A stretch of DNA of 64,000 nucleotides, from the NCBI GenBank assembly GCA_016208015.1, contig JACQYW010000013.1, positions 124,001 to 188,000 of the forward strand, read 5' to 3'. This DNA is from Nitrosomonadales bacterium (GTDB lineage Bacteria > Pseudomonadota > Gammaproteobacteria > Burkholderiales > Gallionellaceae). This document shows, piece by piece, positions 14,454 to 24,015 of this stretch (position 1 is its first letter; each line of letters starts with the position of its first letter). Both the position numbers and the translations under genes were made by a program. Under the pieces are notes generated by a model, which saw only the letters and a program-made list of their open reading frames with translations, made no database searches and was not told where the DNA came from.

Positions 14454-17400
14454 TTACGGCATCACCTCCACCTTCGCATTCGGCAACTCGCCGAACATCT
14501 CCGGCGCATACATCGCTTCGACACGCGTGGTCGGCAGGTTGAACGTGCCGTCGTTGTTCAGTCGAACGGTGTATTCCAGTGCGAACTTGCCTTTCGGCAC
14601 GAAGCGGTAATAGGCGTGGAAGGCGTCGAAGGTGCGTTCCTCGAAGGCGGGCCACACCCAGCCTTGTTTCTTCTCGCCCTGGGTGAGCAGTTGCGAATCG
14701 CCGCCCAGTCCGGTGCCCAGTATGGTTGCCCCGGAGGGGATGGGGTCGTTGACTACCACCCAGGTCATGTCGGATTGCGCTTCGACATCCAAGTGTACGC
14801 GCGCCACGTCGCCCTTGTGCCATTCCCCCTTCACCTTCTGGCTGATGGGCAAGACTTGGCGGGTGACGCGGTAGCCGGTGGACAGTGCTTCCTTCAGCGG
14901 CAGCGCGGCGAGACTTTGCAGCATCGCCCAGGGTTTGCCATTGCCGTCATGCGACAGCTTCACCGGCGCGGTGCCGGAGGGCCAGGCCAGCAACTGCTCG
15001 GCGCTGCGTTTGTCGTCGTTCCATTCGGCGATGAAACTCTGTTTCTCCAGCACGGCGCTGGTGGCACCTGTCACCGCGACGGATTCGAACTTGGCAGAGA
15101 ATCGCTTCATTGCCAGCACGCCCCAGGCGTTCGCCACGGTGGTGTTCCAGTGGCCATGCAACTGGCGGCCCAATGCGCCGCGCACCAGTCTTGGCACATC
15201 CACTTCCCACTTGGGGTCGTTGTACAGCGCAAGCAGCGCGCGGTTGGCGTTAACGTCACCGCTCACCATCAGCCACCACAAGGTGTCGCTGCGTTCGGTG
15301 GAGAAGCCCATCGTCGTGCCCTGGAAGTTGAGACGGCTGCGGATGATCTGCTCCGCACCCTCGGCCAGGCGACCGGACTGCGGGGAAATTTCCGGTCGGT
15401 GTTTCAGGATGGAGAGCCAGTCCAGCACGGCGGAGGTCGGCCACAGGTTGGGCTCGATGGTGATGCTGTCGAGCCAGCGGCGTTCCACTTCACCGGTGCG
15501 CGCCAGCGCCTCGATGGCGGCCAGTTTGCGTACGGCGAGATCGCTGGTGGAGATGGCAGAGTAGCGGATAACACGGCCTTCGACGAAGCCGATCAGTCCC
15601 TTGCGCATTCGGTTCAGCAGGTACTCCGGAATCTCGTACTCGGCTTCGCTTGCCACCGAGAGCAGGTAGGCGGTCAGCGTGTCGCTGCCCTCGTACATGA
15701 TGGGCCAGTATTTCGCCAGGCCGTCACGGTCGAGGTGGGAAGGCAGCCGTTTCATGATGCCGTTCCAGCGTTCCTCGTCCTGCAAGGCGATGGCGACGGA
15801 AGTTTGCTGCTCCAGGCAGGTGTAGGGATAACGTGACATGTATTCCTGCACGCCGCCCAAGCCGTCCCCTAGTTGTTTGCGGAACACCACCTTGACGCCG
15901 CCGCGTCCGGGGATGGAACCCTCCGGCAGTTTCACTGCGATGGATTGCGGCGCGTCCAACTGCATGATGGTCGCCTGCAGCGTGCGTACCGGCACGGCGG
16001 CGATGACCTTCTGTGCGGTCTTGAGGCGGTCGCCGTCCTCGCCGACACCTTTTTCGCGCAGGCCGATCTCCCACTTTATTGCTTCACTATCGATGGGCAC
16101 GTTCACGTCCCAGCCGACATTGCGCGATTCGCCCGCGGGCAGGCTGATCTCGACGGGCGCAAGTGCATTGCCGTTTTGCGTTGCATTCACCACCGCTTCG
16201 ATGGCATGGTCGCTGGCGTTGCGCACGGTGAAGGTGGCATGGAATCTGTCCTGTTCGCGCACTACCGGCGGCAGGCCGGAGAAGAGCATCAGGTCCTGCG
16301 TCGAGGCGACCGATGTGGAGCCGGTGCCGAACAGATCCAGGTCGCCGCTTGCGATCGCGACGATGCGGAACGAGGTGAGCGAATCGTTGAGCGGCACCAG
16401 CGCTTCGGCGTGGCCGTTGGTATCGAGCTTCACGCGTGCCTGCCAGAACAGCAGCGTGTCGAAAAGCTCGCGCGCTGATCTGCCGCCGCCGCCGTCGCCG
16501 CCGGCGGGCAATGCCTTGCGCCCGAAGTGGCGCTTGCCGATCACCTGCATCTGCGCGGTGGAGGTCGAGACCTCGATGCCGCGCCGCGTCATCATCGCTT
16601 CCAGCAGCTTCCAGGAATCGTTGGGTTTGAGTTCGAGCAGGCCCTCGTCCACGGCCACCAGCACCACTTCGGAATCGCGCGGCGGCAGCGTGCCGTCCTT
16701 GCGCGTGACATCGACGGTGACTTTGGCCTTGTCGCGTACATGGTAAGTCGGCTGGTCGGTGGTAACCTTGACCTTGAGCTCATGCGCGGCCCATCCCACC
16801 TTGATCTCGGTCAGCCCCATCTTGAAGGCAGGCTTGCCCAGGTCGACCAGCGCGGTCGGCTGTGCTTCGCTGCTGCGGCCGCGTATCGCCAAAGCGGATA
16901 CGAAGATGTTGGGAGAGTAGTGGTCCTTGATCGGCACTTCGATGGTCGGGTTGGCGCGCGTCAAATGCGTGACGAAGCTGTCCTGGATGCCTTCGCGTTC
17001 GACGGTCACCAGCACATCGGCTTCCCTGAACGGCATGCGCAACTGGAAGCGGGCCTTCTCGCCCGGCTCGTATTGTTTCTTTTCCGGCAGCAGGTCGATG
17101 CGGTCGTTGTCTGCCGCATCGAACCACCAGTCGTCGTTGCCGGCCACATACAATTCGCGGTTGGCGAGACTGGTGTTGCCGGCGGCATCCTTTGTCTCGG
17201 CCAGCAGGATGATGTTGCCCTTGGCTGGCGCTTTCACGTCGCAGATCAGCAGGCCCTTGTTGTCGGTCACGCCCTTGCACAATTCGCCGACGGCCTTGAT
17301 CTCGCTGTGGTTGTCGAAGGCATAGAAGCCGCCGATCAGACGGCGGCGGTGCGAGAAATATTCGCGTTGCAATGCCCTGACCACAACTTGTTGACCGGCT

Positions 17401-20282
17401 TTCGGCTTGCCGTCCAGTCCCAGCACCAGCGCATGGAATTTGAGATGCTCTGCGGTTGCCAGCCAGCCGTCCGGCTTGATGCCGACGATAGTCTGTGACG
17501 GCCAGAGCGGGATGCGAGTGGCGGCGGTGAGCGTCTGGCCGTTCGGGTCCTGGTATTCCAGTTCGGACTGTATCTCCTGCGGAATCTCCGATCTGCGCAG
17601 GTTGGCGAACACGCCGCGTGCTGCGCCGGCGGCATCCAGGCGCAGTTCCTGTGTGGCGAGCGCGTTGCCGTTCTCTGCGCTGCCCGGCGCGGTCGGCGTA
17701 TAACCTTCCTCCTCCGGGTCGCCCATCTCATAGCCGCCGTAGTTCCATGGCTCGCGCACGTTCTTCTGCACGCCGGTCTTCACCCCGCCGTTGGCGAAGG
17801 TGAAGTCCTCGTAGTCGGCAAAGCTCACGTACTTCGGTGCGATCTGCCCGCGCAGCTTGACTGGCAGGAAGGAGGCGCCGCCGCCCGCGAGATAGTTCAC
17901 CTGGATGTTCAGTGCAGCCTGATCGGCATTGACCAGCGTCTTGTCTGCCGATTGCAGTACCGCTTTCATGGTGGGCACGCGGAAACTTTCTACCCGAAAG
18001 CTGCCGATAGTTTCCGGCATGGTCACGACATATGTACCTTGCTTGCCATCCTGGGGTACTTGCCAGTCCAGCGTGGCAGTGCCGCGCTGGTCCCATTCGA
18101 CCGGCACCTCGAATCTGTCTTCACTACCCTGATGCATGATGATGATCTTTGCGGGCAATGCTCCCTTGGGCTTGGCGAATCCAAAGCCTGTCTTGCGCCG
18201 TGCGATGAGTTTCATGTGCACAGTCTCGCCAGCGCGCAACAAAGTGCGATCCATTACGGCGTGGGCGATATCTTGTCCGCTCCAGCGAGTCTCAAAGGCG
18301 TTGAAGCGCCATAAGGCGATACCCTCGTTCCAGCCAGACAGCACGAAGGAGAAGTCTTTGCCGAGACGGGCAGTCACAAAATACTGGCGGTCATAACTGT
18401 TGATGCAGCCCGGTAGAGAGTCCGCGTCTGGCAGTTCCTGCGATACCAGCAAGCGTCCTTGCGCATCAGTCTTGCCTTGCGCGTAGATTTTTCCGGCGCA
18501 GTCGCGCACGGCGACATCGGCATTTACCACCGGCTTTCCCTTGTCGAGACTAGTCACCCACACCAGCGAGGATTCACGTCCCTGTTTGAAGTGGACGGCC
18601 AGATTGGTGACCAGCGCGGCGGCATGGACGTAATACGGGCGGTTGGTGCTGAGCTTTCCTGAACCAACGATGTTTTTTACGAGCGATGATGCTTGCTCTA
18701 CAACGGAATTGTCGCCGAATAGCGCAGCACCGAGACGGGGGCTGGACAATTCAACCACATAGAAGCCGGGCTCTTTGAGCGGAATGCCGACCACTTCGAA
18801 AGCCTTGTCGCCCAGCGGTTTCTGGATGGTGAACGGTTTGCTGTCTCCTCCCTGCTCCAGGACCGATACTTTGCCCGGTCCGCGATCATTCTCGTCATAG
18901 CTGTATTCATCGGCTTCCTGCAACTTCCTCATCCAGCCCAGAACGGACAATTCGGAATCGTCGTGCATGGTCTTGCCGGCAATGGTCGGGTTGGCGATGT
19001 TCGATGACAGCGAAGTTTCGACATTGCGCAGGGTCAGCGGAAGCAAGGGCGGCGTACCCGGCGATGCGTTCAACTCCAGAATGCCGAAATTGGCAGCGAA
19101 CTTGGCCAGCGGCGGGTTCTCGTCGGTGCGCACTTCCAGCGGGTAGCTGGATGCATTGCTTAACGACCTGCCTGCATCGTCGGTGAACATATCCGGCAGC
19201 ACGATCTGGAATCTGGTCTTCTCCGGCAGCGGTCTGGGGAAGGCCAACCCTTGGACGAAGCCGGACTTCTTGTCGTTTTCGCTGATGACAGGGCGTAGCG
19301 GCTTCATGCCGGGGGCGATCATCATGATCTTTTGCGCGTTTTCGACAGTGACAGGGGATGAGAAATACATGCTCATCGGCAGCGCTGGGATGCAGCCCGC
19401 GTCGGCATTGACGCGTTCGCAGGTGAACCTCACATCGAACGCCGGGCGCGCGCGGAATTCCAGAATCTGGTCCTGGCTGGTGGGGATGCCGGAGAACGAG
19501 GTGACCCCTTTGCCCCAGACGATCTTGATCGCTGCCTGGTTGGGGAATGTGCGCGCGCATTGCAGCACGACGATGGGCGAATTGGCGCTGTCGCGCAGTT
19601 TGAGGAACTTTTCCTTGTCGGAGCCGCGTTCGTCTATCCCGATGATCATGCTACGGCGCGTGCCGTTTTCGAGCTTAAAGGCGAACTGGTAGTAACGGGT
19701 GAGGAAGGCCTCGCGCCAGTCGAGTATCGAGTTGCGCAATTTGCCGGTGATCAGTTTGACCGGAACCTGTTCGGCGATGCCGTCCACCTGGCAGTGGGCA
19801 TTCTTCTGTATCGAATCGGCGGTGGCGGGCGCATCCAGTCCGAGCACGAAGATCTGGTTCTCATCGACCGTTGACCAGGCGCTGGAGTAAGGCTCGCTTT
19901 GCAGCACGGCAGGTCCGCCGGTACTGAAGGAATAAGTCTGGGGGGCTTTTACCGGATTGCCACTCAGCGCGGTGAGCCCCTTTCTGATGGTGAAGGTGCA
20001 TGCCACACCGGCGGGCAGGTCGTATTCGAAATCGTAAATCCAGTTGCGCTGATCGGCCCAGCGACCTTTCCCGGGGGCGGGGCAAACAATGTCAAAAGGA
20101 TTCACCTCGCGCGGGTCTCCAAAAGCCACCAGCTGTTCGGAGAAACGGACTGCAACCTGTCGGACCTTCTTCACTTCGCCCGACGGAGAGAAGAAATCGA
20201 CATCGGCGGCGTGTGACAGTTGGGGAAGAACAACAAGGAAAAAAACGGCAGCTAACCGGATACGGTTACAAGCAAGAACCAT
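14454..20282 (-). CDS. Thioester-containing bacterial alpha-2-macroglobulin
   Basis: A 1942-residue periplasmic protein of the bacterial alpha-2-macroglobulin family (YfhM-like). It starts with a signal peptide ending LSHA-AD at about residue 25. Repeated macroglobulin beta-domains follow, then the thioester domain with the intact motif CLEQ (Cys1489 to Gln1492), and a C-terminal receptor-like domain. Family members trap proteases covalently after bait-region cleavage, thought to protect the cell when the outer membrane is breached. Unlike E. coli YfhM, no lipobox follows the hydrophobic stretch, so it may be soluble. GGGAG precedes the ATG. It is paired with pbpC downstream. The length is somewhat greater than E. 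coli YfhM (about 1650). Confidence 0.93.
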   Translation of the reverse strand: MVLACNRIRLAAVFFLVVLPQLSHAADVDFFSPSGEVKKVRQVAVRFSEQLVAFGDPREVNPFDIVCPAPGKGRWADQRNWIYDFEYDLPAGVACTFTIRKGLTALSGNPVKAPQTYSFSTGGPAVLQSEPYSSAWSTVDENQIFVLGLDAPATADSIQKNAHCQVDGIAEQVPVKLITGKLRNSILDWREAFLTRYYQFAFKLENGTRRSMIIGIDERGSDKEKFLKLRDSANSPIVVLQCARTFPNQAAIKIVWGKGVTSFSGIPTSQDQILEFRARPAFDVRFTCERVNADAGCIPALPMSMYFSSPVTVENAQKIMMIAPGMKPLRPVISENDKKSGFVQGLAFPRPLPEKTRFQIVLPDMFTDDAGRSLSNASSYPLEVRTDENPPLAKFAANFGILELNASPGTPPLLPLTLRNVETSLSSNIANPTIAGKTMHDDSELSVLGWMRKLQEADEYSYDENDRGPGKVSVLEQGGDSKPFTIQKPLGDKAFEVVGIPLKEPGFYVVELSSPRLGAALFGDNSVVEQASSLVKNIVGSGKLSTNRPYYVHAAALVTNLAVHFKQGRESSLVWVTSLDKGKPVVNADVAVRDCAGKIYAQGKTDAQGRLLVSQELPDADSLPGCINSYDRQYFVTARLGKDFSFVLSGWNEGIALWRFNAFETRWSGQDIAHAVMDRTLLRAGETVHMKLIARRKTGFGFAKPKGALPAKIIIMHQGSEDRFEVPVEWDQRGTATLDWQVPQDGKQGTYVVTMPETIGSFRVESFRVPTMKAVLQSADKTLVNADQAALNIQVNYLAGGGASFLPVKLRGQIAPKYVSFADYEDFTFANGGVKTGVQKNVREPWNYGGYEMGDPEEEGYTPTAPGSAENGNALATQELRLDAAGAARGVFANLRRSEIPQEIQSELEYQDPNGQTLTAATRIPLWPSQTIVGIKPDGWLATAEHLKFHALVLGLDGKPKAGQQVVVRALQREYFSHRRRLIGGFYAFDNHSEIKAVGELCKGVTDNKGLLICDVKAPAKGNIILLAETKDAAGNTSLANRELYVAGNDDWWFDAADNDRIDLLPEKKQYEPGEKARFQLRMPFREADVLVTVEREGIQDSFVTHLTRANPTIEVPIKDHYSPNIFVSALAIRGRSSEAQPTALVDLGKPAFKMGLTEIKVGWAAHELKVKVTTDQPTYHVRDKAKVTVDVTRKDGTLPPRDSEVVLVAVDEGLLELKPNDSWKLLEAMMTRRGIEVSTSTAQMQVIGKRHFGRKALPAGGDGGGGRSARELFDTLLFWQARVKLDTNGHAEALVPLNDSLTSFRIVAIASGDLDLFGTGSTSVASTQDLMLFSGLPPVVREQDRFHATFTVRNASDHAIEAVVNATQNGNALAPVEISLPAGESRNVGWDVNVPIDSEAIKWEIGLREKGVGEDGDRLKTAQKVIAAVPVRTLQATIMQLDAPQSIAVKLPEGSIPGRGGVKVVFRKQLGDGLGGVQEYMSRYPYTCLEQQTSVAIALQDEERWNGIMKRLPSHLDRDGLAKYWPIMYEGSDTLTAYLLSVASEAEYEIPEYLLNRMRKGLIGFVEGRVIRYSAISTSDLAVRKLAAIEALARTGEVERRWLDSITIEPNLWPTSAVLDWLSILKHRPEISPQSGRLAEGAEQIIRSRLNFQGTTMGFSTERSDTLWWLMVSGDVNANRALLALYNDPKWEVDVPRLVRGALGRQLHGHWNTTVANAWGVLAMKRFSAKFESVAVTGATSAVLEKQSFIAEWNDDKRSAEQLLAWPSGTAPVKLSHDGNGKPWAMLQSLAALPLKEALSTGYRVTRQVLPISQKVKGEWHKGDVARVHLDVEAQSDMTWVVVNDPIPSGATILGTGLGGDSQLLTQGEKKQGWVWPAFEERTFDAFHAYYRFVPKGKFALEYTVRLNNDGTFNLPTTRVEAMYAPEMFGELPNAKVEVMP

Positions 20283-20463
20283 GTTGCACTCCCAGAGAAG
20301 GTGGTCGACGTTGAATCACGTGCTTTCAGGAATGCGAGCGATATGACATCGCCTGCAACCCATCAAGCTTGCTCCCGCCTCCTGATTTCTGGGGCTTTGC
20401 CATCCATCCTGCTGAGTTATTTATGGTGCAGTGTATGAAGCAGCAAAGCTGCAAGCGCGACGG

Positions 20464-20493
20464 ATTGTGCGTGGGCGACAATCAGGTTGTCAA
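20464..20493 (-). promoter_or_regulatory. Candidate promoter of the alpha-2-macroglobulin gene
   Basis: Reading minus, an exact TTGACA (20493-20488) is followed 18 bases later by CACAAT (20469-20464). It lies in the 231-base gap after rsgA, which would give a 5' leader of about 175 bases. Apart from a small hairpin near 20443-20453, nothing else stands out in the gap. Confidence 0.35.
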
Positions 20494-20513
20494 TCCCCGG
20501 ATGTTGAAATGGT

Positions 20514-21377
20514 CTAATGTCCCGCTATCTGCTGAAACAACTTCAATCTCCGCTCGTCGATCTTCCCCTCCGCTGTCGCTTTGCGTATCGCACAATCCGG
20601 TTCGTGCGAGTGGCTGCAGTTGGCGAAGCGGCATTGCCCGAGGTGGGGCAGGAATTCGGGGAAGCTTCTTTCTATCGCGGCAAAATCCAGATGGTGTAAT
20701 CCGAACAACTGCACGCCGGGGCAGTCGATGAGGTCGCTGTCGGCGTTGAGGTGATACAGGCGTGCGTGGGTGGTGGTGTGTTTGCCGGAATCGAGCACGG
20801 TGGATATCTCGCGCGTGGCGGCTTGTGCTTCGGGGATGAGGGCGTTGATGAGGGTGGATTTGCCCATGCCGGATTGGCCGACGAGCACGCTGGTGTGGCC
20901 TTGCAGGTAGGGCAGCAGCGGCGCCACGTCCTGCTTGGCTGACAACTCGAGCACGCGGTAGCCGATCTTGCCATAGGGCGCGAGTTGCGCGCGCGCCGCC
21001 GCGACCTGCGGCAGGTCGCATTTGTTCAACACGATCAGGGTTTCCAGCTTCTGGTCATGCGCGGCGATGAGGCAGCGTGCCAGCAGCTCGTCGTTGAAGG
21101 AAGGCTCGGTGGCGACGACGACGATGATCTGGCTGACGTTGGCGGCGATGATCTTCTGTTTGAAAGCATCGGAACGATAGAGCAGCGTGGAGCGCGGTGC
21201 GATGCTGTCGATGACGGCCTGATCGGCGCTGGTGCGCTCGATGAGGACCACGTCCCCGCAAGCGGTATCACTCTTTTTGCCGCGCGGTACGCATTCCAGG
21301 ATCTCGCCGCCGGGCAGTTCCGCCAGATAGTGTCGACCGTAGGCGGCGATGACCTGGCCTTGCAGTTTTTCGCTCAA
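20514..21377 (-). CDS. rsgA: Ribosome small subunit-dependent GTPase RsgA
   Basis: A 287-residue circularly permuted GTPase that helps mature the 30S subunit. Domain order is as expected: an N-terminal OB fold (GRHYLAEL, CVPRGKK), then permuted G motifs NKCDL (G4), GQSGMGKSTLINAL (G1) and DCPGVQLFGL (G3). A zinc-binding tail reads CRFANCSHSHEPDC. The next upstream gene, the pterin dehydratase, overlaps its start by four bases. Shorter than E. coli RsgA (350) because it lacks the long N-terminal extension, as in many betaproteobacteria. Confidence 0.96.
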   Translation of the reverse strand: MSEKLQGQVIAAYGRHYLAELPGGEILECVPRGKKSDTACGDVVLIERTSADQAVIDSIAPRSTLLYRSDAFKQKIIAANVSQIIVVVATEPSFNDELLARCLIAAHDQKLETLIVLNKCDLPQVAAARAQLAPYGKIGYRVLELSAKQDVAPLLPYLQGHTSVLVGQSGMGKSTLINALIPEAQAATREISTVLDSGKHTTTHARLYHLNADSDLIDCPGVQLFGLHHLDFAAIERSFPEFLPHLGQCRFANCSHSHEPDCAIRKATAEGKIDERRLKLFQQIAGH

Positions 21378-21712
21378 AGCTTGAATAGGGCATCCACTTT
21401 CGCGGCGCAGATGAAATCGTTCTCGGACAGGCCGCCGATGGCGTGGGTGGAATATTCAACCCGGCACTGGTTGTAGCTCACCGCCATGTCGGGGTGGTGA
21501 TCCTCGCGGTGCGTCATCCAGGCCACCGCATTGACGAAAGCGAGCACCTGGTAATAGTTCTTGAACTCGAAGGTCTTGCTGATGGCGTTGTCGTTCAGGC
21601 TCCAGCCGTCGAGTTGCTTGAGCAGGTCCTTCGCCTCGTCCTGCGACAGCGGCGGCACGCCGCCTTCGCAGGGTTTGCAATTCTTGTTGGTCAGGTCGCA
21701 GACGAAAGTCAT
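21374..21712 (-). CDS. phhB: 4a-hydroxytetrahydrobiopterin dehydratase (PCD/DCoH)
   Basis: A 112-residue pterin-4a-carbinolamine dehydratase, with the active-site signature HREDHHPDMAVSYNQC and FVNAVAWMTH. It recycles the hydroxylated pterin produced by aromatic amino-acid hydroxylases. An extra N-terminal Cys-rich stretch (CDLTNKNCKPCEGG) is common in bacterial members. No phenylalanine hydroxylase is present in the window, so the substrate pathway is unknown; a role in molybdopterin metabolism has been suggested for such stray copies. Its stop overlaps the rsgA start by four bases (ATGA), and it lies 7 bases downstream of the cytochrome gene. Confidence 0.92.
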   Translation of the reverse strand: MTFVCDLTNKNCKPCEGGVPPLSQDEAKDLLKQLDGWSLNDNAISKTFEFKNYYQVLAFVNAVAWMTHREDHHPDMAVSYNQCRVEYSTHAIGGLSENDFICAAKVDALFKL

Positions 21713-21719
21713 GGTCGCC

Positions 21720-22025
21720 TCACTCGAAATGGTAGTAGGTCTGGTTCAGGTGCGCGGCGAGATCCAGCTTCTCCTGCTCGCTGAGCTGTTTGCCGATCGC
21801 GCCGGAGCATTGCTCCATGCGGTCGATGAGGATGGCGGCACTGGTCACGACGCGATTCGCGCGGGTGTAGATGGCGCTGCCGTTCCCGCCCATTTTGCCC
21901 TTGTGGCAGCTTTCGCAATCGTATTTGACGATCAGTTGCTTGCCGGTTTCGGCATTGCCCTTGGCGAACGGTTCGGCCTGGGCGGTGCCGGCGATGAGGA
22001 ACAGCAGAAAAAGATATTTCTTCAT
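21720..22025 (-). CDS. Small periplasmic c-type cytochrome
   Basis: A 101-residue monoheme cytochrome c. A cleavable signal peptide (MKKYLFLLFLIAGTAQA) precedes the heme site CESCH near residue 37, and a Met in DRMEQ about 33 residues later may be the distal axial ligand. It resembles short class I cytochromes that pass electrons between periplasmic oxidoreductases. The partner is unknown. Its start overlaps the end of the upstream Ste24-type peptidase gene by four bases, so it belongs to the peptidase-cytochrome-phhB-rsgA transcript. Confidence 0.85.
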   Translation of the reverse strand: MKKYLFLLFLIAGTAQAEPFAKGNAETGKQLIVKYDCESCHKGKMGGNGSAIYTRANRVVTSAAILIDRMEQCSGAIGKQLSEQEKLDLAAHLNQTYYHFE

Positions 22026-23278
22026 TTTGGCTCTCCTTTTTTCTGTAAATGCGCGATACGTATCGGCGCGGGCGGGTGAGACTCGTAGAAGGTAGCGTAC
22101 ACCGGATCGGGGGTCAGTGTCTTGGCGTTATCCTGATACAGTTTGACCAGTGCGCTGGCAAGGTCATTGGCGTCGGTATGCTGTGCGGCATAGGCATCGG
22201 CCTCGAACTCGTGTTTGCGCGAATAGGCCGAAGCGAGGGGGTGCAGCAGGAAGGTGAACACCGGCAGCGCCATGAAGAACAGCAGCAGGGCCAGCGCGGT
22301 TGTCTGCGAGGTGACGCCCAGGCCAAGGTAGAACCAGTCTGCATGCAGCAGTTGCGCCAGCAGCCGCAGGAAACCGAGGCTGACGGCGAAGGTCAGCGCG
22401 ATGCGCTTCAATACATGGCGATGCTTGAAGTGCCCAAGCTCGTGCGCTAGCACGGCATCGATCTCGTCCTGCGTCAGCCGCGCCAGCAACGTGTCGAAGA
22501 ACACGATGCGCTTGGTCTTGCCGAAGCCGGTGAAGTAGGCGTTGCCGTGCGTGCTGCGCTTGCTGCCGTCCATGACAAATAATCCGCTGGCGGCGAAGCC
22601 GCATTTGGCCAGCAGCGCTTCGATGCGCGTCTTCTGCGCCTCGTCCTGCATCGGCTCGAATTTGTTGAACAGCGGCGCGATGAAGCTGGGGTAGATGAAC
22701 AGCATGAGCAGGTTGAACGTTACCCAGACTGCCCACACATACAGCCACCACAGGTCGCCCATCTTTTCCATCAGCCACAACACGCCGAACAGCAGCGGCA
22801 GGCCGAACGCTGCGCCGAGCAGCAGGCCTTTCAATCCGTCGAGCAGGTAGAGCTTGAGCGTCATCTTGTTGAAACCGAAACGCGCCTCGAGGTTGAAGGT
22901 GCGGTAGAGATCGAAGGGTATCTCCAGCAGCGATTGCAGCATCAATACCAGAACGATCACGGCTGCGCCCTGCAGCAAGATGTTGGCAGAGAGCTGCGAT
23001 GACCAGTCGCTGAACCACTGGATGCCGCCGCCCACGGTGAAACCCAGCAGCAGGACGGTGTCGAACAGCACCGAGACGCTGCCGAAACGAACCAATGCAC
23101 TCGTGTAATCGGCGGCTTTCTGGTGCGCGGCCAGGTCGATCTTGTCGCGGAATGCGGCGGGCACTTCGGCGCGATGCGCGGCGACATGATCGAGTTGCCG
23201 CCATGCCAGCCAGAGTTTGACGATGGCATTGGTGAACAGGACGGATACGAAAAGGGCGGTGAATTGCGTGGTATTCAT
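22022..23278 (-). CDS. M48 family (Ste24-type) membrane endopeptidase
   Basis: A 418-residue zinc metallopeptidase with about seven membrane segments. The catalytic motif is AHELGHFKHRH in the middle of the C-terminal half, and the third zinc ligand lies in SRKHEFEADAYA. This is the CAAX-protease-like Ste24 architecture, with N-terminal transmembrane region (FNLEARFGFNKMTLKLYLLD). In bacteria such enzymes are thought to take part in membrane-protein quality control; the substrate is unknown. The frame is open to 23308; I take the ATG at 23278 (MNTTQFTAL), which starts the first membrane helix. Divergent from orn across 65 bases. Confidence 0.93.
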   Translation of the reverse strand: MNTTQFTALFVSVLFTNAIVKLWLAWRQLDHVAAHRAEVPAAFRDKIDLAAHQKAADYTSALVRFGSVSVLFDTVLLLGFTVGGGIQWFSDWSSQLSANILLQGAAVIVLVLMLQSLLEIPFDLYRTFNLEARFGFNKMTLKLYLLDGLKGLLLGAAFGLPLLFGVLWLMEKMGDLWWLYVWAVWVTFNLLMLFIYPSFIAPLFNKFEPMQDEAQKTRIEALLAKCGFAASGLFVMDGSKRSTHGNAYFTGFGKTKRIVFFDTLLARLTQDEIDAVLAHELGHFKHRHVLKRIALTFAVSLGFLRLLAQLLHADWFYLGLGVTSQTTALALLLFFMALPVFTFLLHPLASAYSRKHEFEADAYAAQHTDANDLASALVKLYQDNAKTLTPDPVYATFYESHPPAPIRIAHLQKKGEPK

Positions 23279-23343
23279 CGTGGATTGGGGGGCGCGGCTG
23301 TGCGACAATGCGCCAGACTTATTAATGGGAACTGCGACGGATT

Positions 23344-23889
23344 ATGGCACAAAACCAAAACAACCTCGTCTGGATAGACATGGAGATGACGGGGCTTTTC
23401 CCCGACACGGATCGCATCATCGAAGTGGCGCTGGTGGTGACCGACGGCGACCTCAACACCGTGGCGGAAGCACCCGTGCTGGTGGTGCACCAGCCCGACA
23501 GCGTGCTCGACGGCATGGACAACTGGAACAAATCCACCCACGGCAAATCCGGCCTCATCGACAAGGTCAAGGCCTCGACGCTGGATGATGCGACTGTTGA
23601 GGCGCAGATGATCGAGTTCCTCAAGGAATACGTGCCGACGCGCACCTCGCCGATGTGCGGCAACTCCATCTGCCAGGACCGGCGTTTCCTGGCACGCTGG
23701 ATGCCCAAGCTGGAGGATTACTTCCACTACCGCAATCTCGACGTGAGCACGCTCAAGGAACTGGCGAAACGCTGGAAACCGGAAGTGGCGAGCGGCATCA
23801 AGAAACACGGCAAGCATGAGGCGCTGGCGGATATCTATGAGTCCATCGCCGAAATGAAGCATTACCGCGAGCACTTCATCAAGCTATAA
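23344..23889 (+). CDS. orn: Oligoribonuclease
   Basis: A 181-residue 3'-5' exoribonuclease of the DEDDh type that degrades 2-5 nucleotide RNA fragments, and pGpG from cyclic di-GMP turnover. Exo I (WIDMEMTGL), Exo II ([11 protein letters not shown]) and Exo III ([12 protein letters not shown]) motifs are all present, giving the Asp/Glu metal ligands. Length matches E. coli Orn (181). It is a single gene, divergent from the Ste24-type peptidase gene and convergent with hemH. The 23890-24015 gap after it shows no clear terminator. Confidence 0.97.
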   Translation: MAQNQNNLVWIDMEMTGLFPDTDRIIEVALVVTDGDLNTVAEAPVLVVHQPDSVLDGMDNWNKSTHGKSGLIDKVKASTLDDATVEAQMIEFLKEYVPTRTSPMCGNSICQDRRFLARWMPKLEDYFHYRNLDVSTLKELAKRWKPEVASGIKKHGKHEALADIYESIAEMKHYREHFIKL

Positions 23890-24015
23890 GAAAAATCCGG
23901 CGGGCGTCGTTTGCACGGACAGGGGGAGCGATGATTGTCTTCGCATCAAGTTGGCGCGCCACCGGTGTGCAGGAGAATGTTTGCTTGCCCCGGTTGAGTC
24001 AGTGTGAAACGAAGG

